DNA of 64,000 nt from Desertimonas flava (GTDB lineage Bacteria; Actinomycetota; Acidimicrobiia; Acidimicrobiales; Ilumatobacteraceae): contig NZ_QKYK01000022.1 of NCBI RefSeq assembly GCF_003426815.1, positions 1-64,000 on the forward strand, read 5' to 3'. Below are positions 17,627-26,029 of this stretch, piece by piece. A program made the position numbers and the translations under genes. How positions within the stretch are numbered: position 1 is the first letter of the stretch; every line of letters begins with the position of its first letter. A model generated the notes under the pieces. That model saw only the letters and a list, made by a program, of their open reading frames with translations, was not told the DNA's origin and searched no databases.

Positions 17627-18976
17627 TCACGACACGAGCGACGCGACCGCCTGGTCGAGCACGTCGAGGTGGGCGGCGACGTCGCCTGCCGTGGTGGCCG
17701 GGCACATCAGGGCCATGTTGTGGAACGGGGTGAGCAGCACTCCGCGGTTGAGCAGGAAGAGGTGGAGGTAGTTCTCGAGGTCGACGTCGGTCGAGCGGTG
17801 CGACTCGGTGCCATTGCGCGGCGCGGGTGACGAGAACCGGTACTCCGATCGAGCACCGAGCTGGGCGGCCGACCATGGCACGGCGTAGCGCTCGATGATC
17901 GCCCCGACGCCGGCGTGGTACGTCGTCGCCAGGTCGATCATGCCGACGAACGCCGCGTCGGTCAGCACCTCCGTCAGCGTCGCTCGTGCCGCGGCCAGCG
18001 ACAGGGCGTTGCCGGCGAGCGTGCCGCCGACCCCGCCGGTGTCGACGAGGTCGAGGTCGCGCCTCGCGTCGACGCGTTCGACGATCGCGTCGCTCAGGCC
18101 GTACGCGCCGATCGGGATGCCGCCGCCGATCGCCTTGCCGAGCGTCACGATGTCGGGCCGCAGCCGCCACGCCCGGGTGCAACCACCGGGCCCGGCCGAG
18201 ATCGTGTGCGTCTCGTCGATGATCAGCAGCGAGCCCGCGGCCTCGGTCAGTTCCCGGACCCCGTCCAGATAGCCCGGCTCGGGCAGGACGATGCCCATGT
18301 TGGTCAGCGCCGGCTCCATCAGGACGGCGGCCACGTCGCCGTGAGCCAGCTCTCGTTCGAGCCCGTCGAGATCGTTGTACTCGGCCACACGGCTCGTCAC
18401 CGTCACGTCGACCGGCGCTCCGACGTTGCCGGGCCGCGGAAGCCCCGCGCCGTCGCCGGCGACGATGAGCGACTCGTCGACGGTGCCGTGGTAGCAGTAG
18501 CTGTTGACGAGGATCTTCGGACGCCCGGTGACCGCCCGGGCCAGGCGCAGCGCCCAACGGTTGGCGTCGGTCGCGGTCAGCGAGAAGCTCCACGTCGACA
18601 CGCCGAAGCGGCGGGCCAGCTCGGCGGCGACCACCTCGGCGTCCTCGGTCGGCATCATCGTCGTCGCGCCACCCGCCGTGGCGAACCGTTCGGTGACCGC
18701 AGCGACCGTCGCCGCCGGTGAGTGACCGGCCATCGCACCAGTGTCGCCGAGGCAGAAGTCGATCAGCTCGTGGCCGTCGAGATCGACCACTCGCGCCGCC
18801 GACGCCCGGTCGAGGTAGAGCGGGAATCCTGCGGCGGTCTTGGCCATCCACGTCATCGGCACACCGCCGAACAGGTGGCTCACCCGCTCGTGGGCCGCGC
18901 GCGACCGCGGGTTCCGGTCGGCGAACCGCGCCTGCTCGGACGACAGGAGTTCGGCGAGATGCGCCCGGTCGATCAT
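17627..18976 (-). CDS. Class III aminotransferase, glutamate-1-semialdehyde aminomutase-like
   Basis: A 449-residue PLP enzyme of the class III aminotransferase fold. Visible features are the entry block LIDFCLGDTGAMAGHSP, the cofactor-contact segment LLIIDETHTISAGPGG and the PLP lysine in IVTLGKAIGGGIPIGAYG. It resembles the glutamate-1-semialdehyde 2,1-aminomutase branch, but several such paralogues act in secondary metabolism and no haem genes are nearby, so its substrate is open. ATG 18976 was chosen; GTG at 18985 would add three residues. It is divergent from the LigD-type polymerase gene, 50 bases away. Confidence 0.85.
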   Translation of the reverse strand: MIDRAHLAELLSSEQARFADRNPRSRAAHERVSHLFGGVPMTWMAKTAAGFPLYLDRASAARVVDLDGHELIDFCLGDTGAMAGHSPAATVAAVTERFATAGGATTMMPTEDAEVVAAELARRFGVSTWSFSLTATDANRWALRLARAVTGRPKILVNSYCYHGTVDESLIVAGDGAGLPRPGNVGAPVDVTVTSRVAEYNDLDGLERELAHGDVAAVLMEPALTNMGIVLPEPGYLDGVRELTEAAGSLLIIDETHTISAGPGGCTRAWRLRPDIVTLGKAIGGGIPIGAYGLSDAIVERVDARRDLDLVDTGGVGGTLAGNALSLAAARATLTEVLTDAAFVGMIDLATTYHAGVGAIIERYAVPWSAAQLGARSEYRFSSPAPRNGTESHRSTDVDLENYLHLFLLNRGVLLTPFHNMALMCPATTAGDVAAHLDVLDQAVASLVS

Positions 18977-19026
18977 CGTGCTCACAGGCCCGCAACGTAG
19001 CGACCGGACGCGGGTACGGTCGGGCG

Positions 19027-19995
19027 ATGGCTGCGTCCTCCAAGTCGCCGGCGATCGAGGTGCCGGTCGGATCACGGGTGGTTCGCGTCACCAACCCCGA
19101 TCGCATCTACTTCCCGGCCATCGGGGCGACCAAGCGCGACCTCGTCGACTACTACCTGGCCGTCGGGCCGGGCATCGTCAACGCGCTGCGGCAACGGCCG
19201 TGCATGCTGCACCGGTTCCCCAAGGGCGTCGCCGAGAAGAAGGTCCACCAGAAGCGCCTGCCGGCCGGCGCGCCGCCGTGGGTGAACACGGTTCGCCTTC
19301 ACTTCCCGCGCTACGGGCTGCACGCCGACGAGCTGTGCGTGACCGAGCTCGCCGAGGTCATCTGGGCCATGCAGATGTCGACGGTCGAGTTCCACCCCTG
19401 GAACTCGAGGCGCGGCCACACCGAGCAACCGGACGAGTGGCGCATCGATCTCGACCCCATGCCCAACTGCCCGTTCTCCACCGTGCGCCGCGCCGCCCGC
19501 GTCGTCCACGAGGTGCTCGATGAGCTCGGTGCGACCGGGTGGCCCAAGACCTCGGGCGGCAACGGCATGCACGTCTATGTCCGCATCCGACCCGACCACG
19601 AGTTCCCGGTCGTCCGCCGGGCGGCCCTGGCCTTCGCCCGCGAGGTCGAGCGCCGGATGCCCGGCGACGTGACGACGACGTGGTGGCGCAAGGACCGCGA
19701 CCCCGCCGCCCTGTTCGTCGACTACAACCAGAACGCCCGCGACCACACCATGGCCGCGGCCTATTCGGTGCGGGGTCGGCCGACCGCCCCCGTGTCGGCG
19801 CCGATCACGTGGGACGAGGTCGCCGACGTCGAGCCGGGCGATCTCACCATCGCCACCATGCCCCGACGCTTCGCCGAGATCGGCGATCTTCACGCCGGCA
19901 TCGACGACGCCGTGTTCGACATCGCTCCGCTGCTGGAGTGGGCCGACCGCGACGACGCGGCGGGCGCGGAGGATCCGGGTTCAGACGACGACTGA
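19027..19995 (+). CDS. LigD-type primase-polymerase (stand-alone)
   Basis: A 322-residue archaeo-eukaryotic primase-type polymerase equivalent to the PolDom of the non-homologous end-joining protein LigD. It contains the HRFPKGV block, the metal-binding Asp pair in RIDLDPMP, the SGGNGMHVYVRI block and FVDYNQNARDHTMAAAYSVR. Neither a ligase nor a phosphoesterase domain is attached, and no Ku gene is in the window. In actinobacteria such stand-alone proteins (PolD-like) fill gaps or work in end joining alongside a separate ligase. The start is ATG 19027. Confidence 0.93.
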   Translation: MAASSKSPAIEVPVGSRVVRVTNPDRIYFPAIGATKRDLVDYYLAVGPGIVNALRQRPCMLHRFPKGVAEKKVHQKRLPAGAPPWVNTVRLHFPRYGLHADELCVTELAEVIWAMQMSTVEFHPWNSRRGHTEQPDEWRIDLDPMPNCPFSTVRRAARVVHEVLDELGATGWPKTSGGNGMHVYVRIRPDHEFPVVRRAALAFAREVERRMPGDVTTTWWRKDRDPAALFVDYNQNARDHTMAAAYSVRGRPTAPVSAPITWDEVADVEPGDLTIATMPRRFAEIGDLHAGIDDAVFDIAPLLEWADRDDAAGAEDPGSDDD

Positions 19996-20018
19996 GCGAC
20001 AGGCATGGCATATATCTG

Positions 20019-20048
20019 TTGACACGTATATACGCACCAGCGTATGTT
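20019..20048 (+). promoter_or_regulatory. Promoter with palindromic operator for the arsR-type gene
   Basis: TTGACA at 20019-20024 and TATGTT at 20043-20048 are separated by 18 bases. The spacer begins with the perfect palindrome CGTATATACG (20025-20034), and CGTATG repeats at the -10. Transcription should start seven or eight bases after the -10, at or beside the GTG codon at 20056, which would give a leaderless message. The palindrome is well placed for autorepression by the ArsR-family product. Confidence 0.65.
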
Positions 20049-20055
20049 GTTCGTC

Positions 20056-20415
20056 GTGCCCACCACGCTCGACATCCTCGATGTGATCGCCGAACCGACA
20101 CGGCGTCGCATCCTCGACGCCGTGCGTGACGGCGAACGCTCGGTGAGCGAACTCGTCGACGAGGTCGGCATGCATCAGCCGGGCGTCTCGCGCCACCTCA
20201 AGGTGCTGCGCGACGCCGGCCTGGTGACGGTGCGCAACGACGCCCAGCGGCGGCTCTACCGGCTGCGGCCCGAGCCGCTCCGCGCGCTCGACGAGTGGCT
20301 CGAGCCCTACCGGGCGCACTGGGCCGGTCGGCTCGACGCCCTCGAACGGCACCTCGCCCGCACGTCCACGCCCGTCAGGCCCAGCACGACCCCATCCCCG
20401 AAGGATCCACGATGA
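20056..20415 (+). CDS. ArsR-family winged-helix regulator
   Basis: A 119-residue HTH_20/ArsR-type DNA-binding protein. The winged helix spans TRRRILDAVRDGERSVSELVDEVGMHQPGVSRHLKVLRDAGL; no metal-binding cysteines are present, so it is probably not a metal sensor. An upstream ATG at 20044 falls inside the -10 box; GTG 20056 coincides with the predicted transcription start and is preferred. It overlaps the SRPBCC gene by ATGA. ArsR plus AHSA1-type SRPBCC pairs are a common two-gene unit whose small-molecule ligand is usually unknown. Confidence 0.9.
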   Translation: MPTTLDILDVIAEPTRRRILDAVRDGERSVSELVDEVGMHQPGVSRHLKVLRDAGLVTVRNDAQRRLYRLRPEPLRALDEWLEPYRAHWAGRLDALERHLARTSTPVRPSTTPSPKDPR

Positions 20416-20954
20416 CCCACACCCCCACCCCGCTCTACGACGGCTCGATCGAGCGCACTGCCGACGGCGGCGTGATCCGCTTCGAGCGGCACCTCGGCTA
20501 CCCGATCCGCGACGTCTGGGATGCGATCACCAACCCGGCCCGTCTCGCCGAATGGTGGTTGCCCTTCGACGCCGAGATCACCGTCGACCTCCGCGAAGGC
20601 GGCGAGATGGTGATGACGGCGGCCGGCGACGAGCCGATGACGATCACCTGCACCATCACGCGGGTCGAGCCACCGATGCTGCTCGAGCACACCCACGTCG
20701 ATCCTGGCTCGTTCATGCGTTGGGAGCTCGAGGCGGTCGACGCGGGCTGCGTGCTCCGCCTCAGCCACTTCGTCACCGATGCCGACACCGCCGTCGAGCG
20801 TTGCTACGTCGTCGGCTTGCACGCCTCGCTCGCCCGGCTCGAGCCGTGCCTCGCCGGCGAGCCGATCGCCTGGGATTGGGACGGCTTCGCCGTCGCCCAG
20901 GCCGCCTATGCCGAGCTCGGCTTCGCGCCGACAGCAGACACGGCCGGCGCCTGA
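20412..20954 (+). CDS. SRPBCC (AHSA1-like) ligand-binding protein
   Basis: A 180-residue START/Bet v1-like protein. The AHSA1 signatures are visible: FERHLGYPIRDVWDAITNPARLAEWWLPF near residue 25 and a C-terminal helix around VGLHASLARLEP. The fold forms a deep hydrophobic cavity, but the ligand is not predictable. Translation is coupled to the upstream ArsR-type gene by the ATGA overlap, so the two proteins probably work together, one sensing or binding a hydrophobic compound and the other controlling expression. A strong inverted repeat follows the stop. Confidence 0.9.
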   Translation: MTHTPTPLYDGSIERTADGGVIRFERHLGYPIRDVWDAITNPARLAEWWLPFDAEITVDLREGGEMVMTAAGDEPMTITCTITRVEPPMLLEHTHVDPGSFMRWELEAVDAGCVLRLSHFVTDADTAVERCYVVGLHASLARLEPCLAGEPIAWDWDGFAVAQAAYAELGFAPTADTAGA

Positions 20955-20961
20955 GCCAGCA

Positions 20962-20998
20962 GCGCGGTGAGAGAGCGCCTGGCACTCTGTCACCGCGC
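20962..20998. terminator. Hairpin between convergent genes
   Basis: GCGCGGTGA (20962-20970) pairs perfectly with TCACCGCGC (20990-20998), and inner AGAG/CTCT adds four more pairs after one mismatch, leaving a nine-base loop. It lies between the SRPBCC stop at 20954 and the convergent peptidase stop at 21003. There is no U-tract, so it fits the bare-hairpin terminators of high-GC actinobacteria and could serve both strands. Confidence 0.65.
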
Positions 20999-21002
20999 GA
21001 TG

Positions 21003-22277
21003 TCAGGCGGTGCCGCAGATGTCGACGGCGAGGGCGGCGAGCGTCCGCGTGCACGCGAGGACCTCGTCGATCGGCACCGACTCGTCGGGGCCGTGCGCGA
21101 GGGCGGCGTCACCCGGGCCGTACTGGAGCGTCGGGATGTGGCCGACGTTTGTGAGCAGGCGCAGGTCGCTGCCGTAGGGGGCGGCCCAGGTGTCGATCGG
21201 ACGACCTCCGGCGCCGACCTGATGGGCGGCGCGGACGCGGTCGGCGAGGTCGCTGTCGGCCGGCAGCCGGCCCGACTCGAACTGCCCACCCCACCACTGC
21301 ACCTCCACCGGATGATCACGCAGCCAGGGATCGGCCGCGTTGGCGTCGGCGACGGCGGCTTCGAGCGCGGCCTTGGCCTCGTGGACCGGTTCGCCGAGCG
21401 CCACGCCGAGCCGGCCTTCGGCCTCCAGCAGGTCGGGCACCGACGAGGCCCAGTCTCCTGCCCGGATGGTGCCGATGGACAGCGGATGGGCGAGCGGCCA
21501 CCGTGCGGCGAGCGGATCGACCGTCTCGTGGCGCCGGGCCTCGAGGTCGGCCAGCGCCGCCCAGACCGACCAGAACTTCTCGACAGCGCTCACACCGGAC
21601 GTCCGGCGCGAGGCGTGCGTCGCGTGCCCGCGGACGACGAGACGGAACGTCAGGGCACCGGCGTTCGCCGGCACGAGGTCCAGGCTCGTCGGCTCGGCGA
21701 TGACGCACGCGTCCGCCGTCCAACCGCGGCGCAGCGTGGCGAACGTGCCGAGCCCTCCGTCCTCCTCCCCCTGCACCGATGCCACGAGCACGTCGCCGCG
21801 CAGCGTCACGCCGGCCCGGCGGATCGCTTCGACCGCCGCCCACGCTGCGATCAGTCCGGCCTTCATGTCGCACGACCCGCGACCGAAGAGCGATCCGTTG
21901 GCGGTGCGAGCGTCGAACGGCCCGACCGACCACGCGCCAGGGTCGCCGACCGGGACGACGTCGACGTGGCCGTTGAGCATCAGGGTGGGTCCGTCGCCAT
22001 GACCGGCGCCTCGGAGGCGGGCCACCAGTCCCCATGCCTCGCGGCGATCGACCTCCATGCCAGGGAACCCGGGATCGGCGGTGAGGGCATCGAGGTCGAT
22101 CGGCCAGTGGTCGACGTCGAGGCCGCTGCCGTCGAACAGCCGGGCGAGATGCGCCTGCCCGTCGTTCTCGGCATCGCTGCCACTGATGCTCGGGATGCGC
22201 ACGAGCTCGCTGGTTCGGGCGACGAGCTCGGCCGTCATCGCCTCGACCTCGGCCAGCACCCGCTCGACGATCGACAT
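21003..22277 (-). CDS. M20-family metallopeptidase (ArgE/DapE-like)
   Basis: A 424-residue zinc hydrolase of the M20/ArgE/DapE/CPG2 family. The metal and catalytic residues are in place: His-x-Asp in LNGHVDVVPVG, the bridging Asp in GRGSCDMKAG, Glu-Glu in VQGEEDGGLG, the Glu in IAEPTSLD, and the last His in ALAHGPDESVP. A dimerisation (lid) domain occupies about residues 195-310. It probably releases an acyl or aminoacyl group from an N-acylated amino acid or dipeptide; the exact substrate is unknown. It stands alone between the hairpin at 20.97 kb and the PEP-mobile-domain gene. Confidence 0.9.
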   Translation of the reverse strand: MSIVERVLAEVEAMTAELVARTSELVRIPSISGSDAENDGQAHLARLFDGSGLDVDHWPIDLDALTADPGFPGMEVDRREAWGLVARLRGAGHGDGPTLMLNGHVDVVPVGDPGAWSVGPFDARTANGSLFGRGSCDMKAGLIAAWAAVEAIRRAGVTLRGDVLVASVQGEEDGGLGTFATLRRGWTADACVIAEPTSLDLVPANAGALTFRLVVRGHATHASRRTSGVSAVEKFWSVWAALADLEARRHETVDPLAARWPLAHPLSIGTIRAGDWASSVPDLLEAEGRLGVALGEPVHEAKAALEAAVADANAADPWLRDHPVEVQWWGGQFESGRLPADSDLADRVRAAHQVGAGGRPIDTWAAPYGSDLRLLTNVGHIPTLQYGPGDAALAHGPDESVPIDEVLACTRTLAALAVDICGTA

Positions 22278-22343
22278 GGCGCGGAGTGTAGGGCCCGCCC
22301 TCGAGCGCCGGGAGCGGGCCCGTCCGCCCGACGGGGCGATGCA

Positions 22344-23963
22344 CTACCTCTCGCCGACGCGCCGCTCGGACATCACGCGGACGGTGCCGGCGACAGGATC
22401 TACTTCGACCTCGGCGCCATCGGGGATGCGCTCGAGCACGTCGGCGACTCCCACGACGGCGGGGATGTTCAGCTCCCGGGCAGCGATCCCGGCGTGGCTC
22501 ATCAACCCACCGTGGGCGGTGACCAGCGCACCCACGATCGGCAGCACGCTGTTGAACGCCGGCGTCGTCGTCGTGGTGATCAACACGTCGTCGGGCTCGA
22601 CGCGAAGGATCGCGTCCTCGGGACTCGACGCCACGACGGCGCGTCCGCGGTACGCGCGTCCGCCGATGCCCACGCCCGTCGCCTCCTCGTCGTGTGAGGA
22701 CATCGTGCGCAAGAACGCACCCATCGCCGCGGTCATCCGGGCCATCGCCGGCGGGAACGAGGACGGGTCGGGTGGCGGGTGATCAGCGCCGAGCAGCGCC
22801 GGTGGGCGCGCCGTGACGAGGGCCCGACGAGAGCCCGAGCGCCGGGCCAGCTCGGCGGCGGTCGGCGCCGTCGACGATCGGTTGAGCAGGTCGCGCACCT
22901 CCACGACAGAGGCGTCGAGCACGTCGCCGGCATCGTCGATCAGCCCCGCGTCGACCAGCCGAGCTCCCGCTTCGAGCAGGGCACGCCGGGTGAGCCCGAG
23001 CGGCCACATGCACGAGATGCCGGCATGGTCGTCGCGCGACTCTGCCGCCAGCCGGGCTTCGGCGAGCACCGGGTCGGCGTGGCGAACCGGAGCCTGCCGC
23101 TCGCCGGGGTTGCGAGCGGCCAGGATGGACTTCAGCACGACGTCCGGAAGTTCCACCAGGCGGCGCCCGGTGACGTCGAGCGCGCCGACCACCCGCTGGC
23201 CGTAGTCGGCGAGGTAGGCGTCGAGCGCAGCGGCTGCCTCCGGCGATGCGCGTCGCACGTCGTCGAGCGTGGTCGGCACGACGTCGGCCGCGGCCACCGC
23301 TTCGGCCACGGCGGCGAGGGCGGGGATCGTCGCGCCGGTCGACGCTGCGGCGGCCCCGGCCAGGTCGCTGATCGCCTCCTCCGCCGATCGCCCCATCTCC
23401 TCCTGCTGCACGAGATGGAGACCGATGGGGATCGCCGAGGCCCCGATCATCGAGTGATGCTCGCGGAGCCCGTCGGCCAACGTGGCGACGCACCGTTCGA
23501 CATGGTCGGCGAGCTCGGCATCACTGAGGCCGGCGGGATCGACGTCCTGGAGCGCGCGTACGGCCGCCAGCCTCGCTGGGCGGAGGCGGTCGAACCACGT
23601 GCGCAGGTCCTCGTTCCACAAGTGGCGGTCGAGCGCCCGACGCGCCTGCCGGTTGCGCCGCAGGAACGCCGGGTGAAGGCGGGTGAGGACGCGCAGAACC
23701 CGGGCCGGCGGAGGAGGAGCGTCCGACGCCGGGATCCCGGCGATGCGCACCGAGCCGTAGGCGAAGCCGTTGACGTACCGCACGTCGATGTGGCTGATCG
23801 GCAGACCGTACCGACCGGTGCAGCTGCGGAAGCCGTCGGCCATCGCCGTCGGGAAGATGTCCTGCATGATCCGCGTGAGCGGACCGAGGTTGTGGGCGCT
23901 GTCGAGGCGCCAGGCGCCGGGCCCCGGCTTGTCCCAGCGCAGTGAGACGGCGGACGACGTCAT
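22344..23963 (-). CDS. Protein with C-terminal PEP-utilising mobile (swivelling) domain
   Basis: A 539-residue protein. Its last 85 residues form the phosphohistidine swivelling domain of PEP-utilising enzymes, with the phosphorylatable His in AHGGLMSHAGIAARELNIP and the trailing PAVVG block. The first 450 residues are mostly helical and resemble the middle region of PEP-synthase-like and rifampin-phosphotransferase-like proteins, but neither an ATP-grasp domain nor a PEP-binding barrel is evident, so this protein cannot by itself carry out the usual phosphotransfer. Its ATG overlaps the upstream TetR stop (ATGA). The longer frame to 24053 runs antisense through the tetR gene end and was rejected. 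Confidence 0.82.
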   Translation of the reverse strand: MTSSAVSLRWDKPGPGAWRLDSAHNLGPLTRIMQDIFPTAMADGFRSCTGRYGLPISHIDVRYVNGFAYGSVRIAGIPASDAPPPPARVLRVLTRLHPAFLRRNRQARRALDRHLWNEDLRTWFDRLRPARLAAVRALQDVDPAGLSDAELADHVERCVATLADGLREHHSMIGASAIPIGLHLVQQEEMGRSAEEAISDLAGAAAASTGATIPALAAVAEAVAAADVVPTTLDDVRRASPEAAAALDAYLADYGQRVVGALDVTGRRLVELPDVVLKSILAARNPGERQAPVRHADPVLAEARLAAESRDDHAGISCMWPLGLTRRALLEAGARLVDAGLIDDAGDVLDASVVEVRDLLNRSSTAPTAAELARRSGSRRALVTARPPALLGADHPPPDPSSFPPAMARMTAAMGAFLRTMSSHDEEATGVGIGGRAYRGRAVVASSPEDAILRVEPDDVLITTTTTPAFNSVLPIVGALVTAHGGLMSHAGIAARELNIPAVVGVADVLERIPDGAEVEVDPVAGTVRVMSERRVGER

Positions 23964-24571
23964 GAGCCGACCCCACTCCTGCGGGCGCGGTCGCACAACG
24001 ACTTGACCGCCCACCCGGCCGCTTCGGCGGCCTCCTCGGTGGTCAGGCCCCACACGTGGGTGAGGGCGTCGAATCCGGAGAACGACACGAGCACGCCGAT
24101 CACGCCGCGCAGGCGGCGGAACTCGTCGTCGTCGAGACGGTCACGCAAGGGTTCCAGCATCGTGTCGAGACGCTCCAGCCGGTCGTCCTGCCGCGCCGCT
24201 TCCACGCGACCTCCCAGCTCCGACACCGACAGCGACCGGAACACCGATCGATTGGCCTCGAGGAACCGAAAGATGCGCGGCATCTGGGCCACCAGCTCGT
24301 TCGGCGACGTCGGTATCTCAGGCGGGGCGCCGTCCGGTGTCGCAACCAACGACGGCATCGACTCGGCCAGACCGTCGAACAGTGCTTCCTTCGTCGGGAA
24401 GTAGTGGTACACGGACCGCACCGACACCTCGGCCCGGGTGGCGACCTGGGGGATGGAGATGGTGCCCGGACCTTCCTCGACGATCAGGTCGATCAGCGCC
24501 CGCAGGATGCCGAGCCGGGTCGCCTCGGCGTGCGCCTTGCGCGTCGGACTCTCATAGCTTCTTGACTTCAC
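23960..24571 (-). CDS. TetR-family regulator
   Basis: A 203-residue regulator with the helix-turn-helix TISIPQVATRAEVSVRSVYHYFPTKEALFDGLAE at about residues 40-75 and a variable C-terminal ligand domain. GTG 24571 is preferred; a TTG at 24589 would extend it into the promoter repeats. It is cotranscribed with the PEP-mobile-domain gene (ATGA overlap) and divergent from a six-helix membrane protein gene. Two long direct repeats lie between them and are the obvious binding sites. Confidence 0.88.
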   Translation of the reverse strand: MKSRSYESPTRKAHAEATRLGILRALIDLIVEEGPGTISIPQVATRAEVSVRSVYHYFPTKEALFDGLAESMPSLVATPDGAPPEIPTSPNELVAQMPRIFRFLEANRSVFRSLSVSELGGRVEAARQDDRLERLDTMLEPLRDRLDDDEFRRLRGVIGVLVSFSGFDALTHVWGLTTEEAAEAAGWAVKSLCDRARRSGVGS

Positions 24572-24621
24572 GTATGAATCATGCAACAAATACGTTCACG
24601 TATCAACCATGCAACGAAATA
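24569..24621. promoter_or_regulatory. Two 24-25-base direct repeats in a divergent promoter
   Basis: The sequences beginning at 24569 and 24597 both read CACGTATxAAxCATGCAAC and continue into an AAATA-like tail, differing at only a few positions, with starts 28 bases apart. The first overlaps the start codon of the tetR gene, and the second reaches to 24621, 28 bases before the membrane protein ATG. The spacing is a little under three helical turns, as expected for tandem dimers of a TetR-type repressor. Confidence 0.65.
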
Positions 24622-24648
24622 TTCTCGTTGCGACAGGGAGGACCCGCA

Positions 24649-25362
24649 ATGACCACCACCACCTACACCTCACCTCGTGCCGGCACGGCACGGGCGACGA
24701 ACCGGCTCGACGAGCGACGCCTCGCCGGCATCGGCGCCATCGGATTCGCGTCGATCGTGATCACGACGAACATCCTCCAAGGCGCCACGCCGGCGATGGA
24801 CGCCAGTTCCGCCGACGTCGTCGAGTACCTGACCGATCACCGCGCGGCGAGCGTGTTCGCCACGGCGGCCTTCGCCTGCGGCGCGCTGTTTCTGCTGACG
24901 TTCGCCAGCGCCTTCTACGGACGGCTGAGATCAGCCGGCCAGCCCGAAGATCGCGTGTGGGCACGGCTCGGGATGTTCGGCGCCGTGCTGATCCTGCCGA
25001 CATTCGCCGCCGTCGCGGTGCAACGCATCGTGCTGCTCGTCGGTCTCGACGAGATCATCGGCTCCCCCGAGCTCGTCACCCTCTTGTGGCGTTTGGAGAT
25101 GGCAGCGTTCCTCGTCAACACATTGCCGATGGCAGCGGCGATCCTCGGCTTCGGCATCGCCGGGTCGCGCGCCGGCCTGCTGCCGGCCTGGTTCGCTCGC
25201 TGGTCGCCGATCGCCGCCGTCGTGGCGGTCATCACCGCAGCCTGCGCGGTGGCCGGGCTGGAAGGCTCGCCGATCGGGTTCGTCGGCGGGCTCGTCCCGT
25301 TCGCCAGCTGGATGCTGCTGCTCCTCGTGGCGGGCGTGCGCCAGTTGCGCCGACCGGCCTGA
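24649..25362 (+). CDS. Six-helix membrane protein, DUF4386-like
   Basis: A 237-residue integral membrane protein with hydrophobic segments at about residues 26-45, 68-88, 103-123, 145-165, 182-202 and 208-230. The overall pattern resembles DUF4386-type proteins of unknown function, but I see no diagnostic motif. A GGGAGG ribosome-binding site lies eight bases before the ATG. It is divergent from the TetR/PEP-mobile-domain operon and probably repressed by that TetR protein, so it may be the transport or membrane component of the same response. Confidence 0.7.
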   Translation: MTTTTYTSPRAGTARATNRLDERRLAGIGAIGFASIVITTNILQGATPAMDASSADVVEYLTDHRAASVFATAAFACGALFLLTFASAFYGRLRSAGQPEDRVWARLGMFGAVLILPTFAAVAVQRIVLLVGLDEIIGSPELVTLLWRLEMAAFLVNTLPMAAAILGFGIAGSRAGLLPAWFARWSPIAAVVAVITAACAVAGLEGSPIGFVGGLVPFASWMLLLLVAGVRQLRRPA

Positions 25363-25399
25363 CGTCCTGCCCGCCGGGCGGTCACGGCGCGAGGCGCGC

Positions 25400-26029
25400 T
25401 CAGGACGCCGACGTGGGTGTGGATCCGGGTGAGGACGCCTCAGCGAGACCGAAGTCGAGCCTGCCGACGAGATCGTCGACGAGCGGGGCACATCGCTCTC
25501 CGACCATGGCGACGGCGATGCGGTTCGGCGACCACTCTGGAATGCGGCCGCCGAGCATCCGGCTGGCGGCGACCAGGTCGGCCAAACCGGTCGCCGGGTC
25601 GCTGCAGTAGGCCGTCGTGACGGCGACGAGGAGATCGAGCTCGGCGCCGGCGGATACCGCGCCGGCGGCGACGAGCTCGGCCGAACCGGACAGGGCGGGG
25701 GCGGCGATCTCCGGGGCGAGCGTCGACTCGCTCGGTGGTCCACTGGAAGGCGACGCGGCGATCTGATCCGGTGGAACAAGATCGAGTGGGTCGATCGTCT
25801 CGTCCGGCATGGCCCGGGCGGCCTCGCGCAGCCGGGCGGTAAACCCGTCGCCGCACAGCGCGTCGAGGTCACCGAGCGATCGGGCGAGCTCGGCGACCGC
25901 GTAGACGGCGGCCGGTCCCGCGTCCTCCACCGCACAGATCGGCGGCTCGGGAGCGCCTCCTGGATTGCGGGTGGCGCCCACCACCCCGGCAACGACCGCG
26001 ACCCCGATGCCGACGGCGCGACCGATCAT
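25400..26029 (-). CDS. Secreted hypothetical protein
   Basis: A 209-residue protein I do not recognise. A short N-terminal hydrophobic stretch (AVGIGVAVVAGVVGATRNP) suggests export or a membrane anchor, followed by a helical Ala/Leu/Glu-rich body and four cysteines (CAVED, LCGDG, YCSDP, ERCAPL) that could make two disulfides outside the cell. The middle is Pro/Ser-rich. Its ATG overlaps the stop of the upstream secreted-protein gene (ATGA), so the two are translated together and presumably act together. Confidence 0.65.
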   Translation of the reverse strand: MIGRAVGIGVAVVAGVVGATRNPGGAPEPPICAVEDAGPAAVYAVAELARSLGDLDALCGDGFTARLREAARAMPDETIDPLDLVPPDQIAASPSSGPPSESTLAPEIAAPALSGSAELVAAGAVSAGAELDLLVAVTTAYCSDPATGLADLVAASRMLGGRIPEWSPNRIAVAMVGERCAPLVDDLVGRLDFGLAEASSPGSTPTSAS

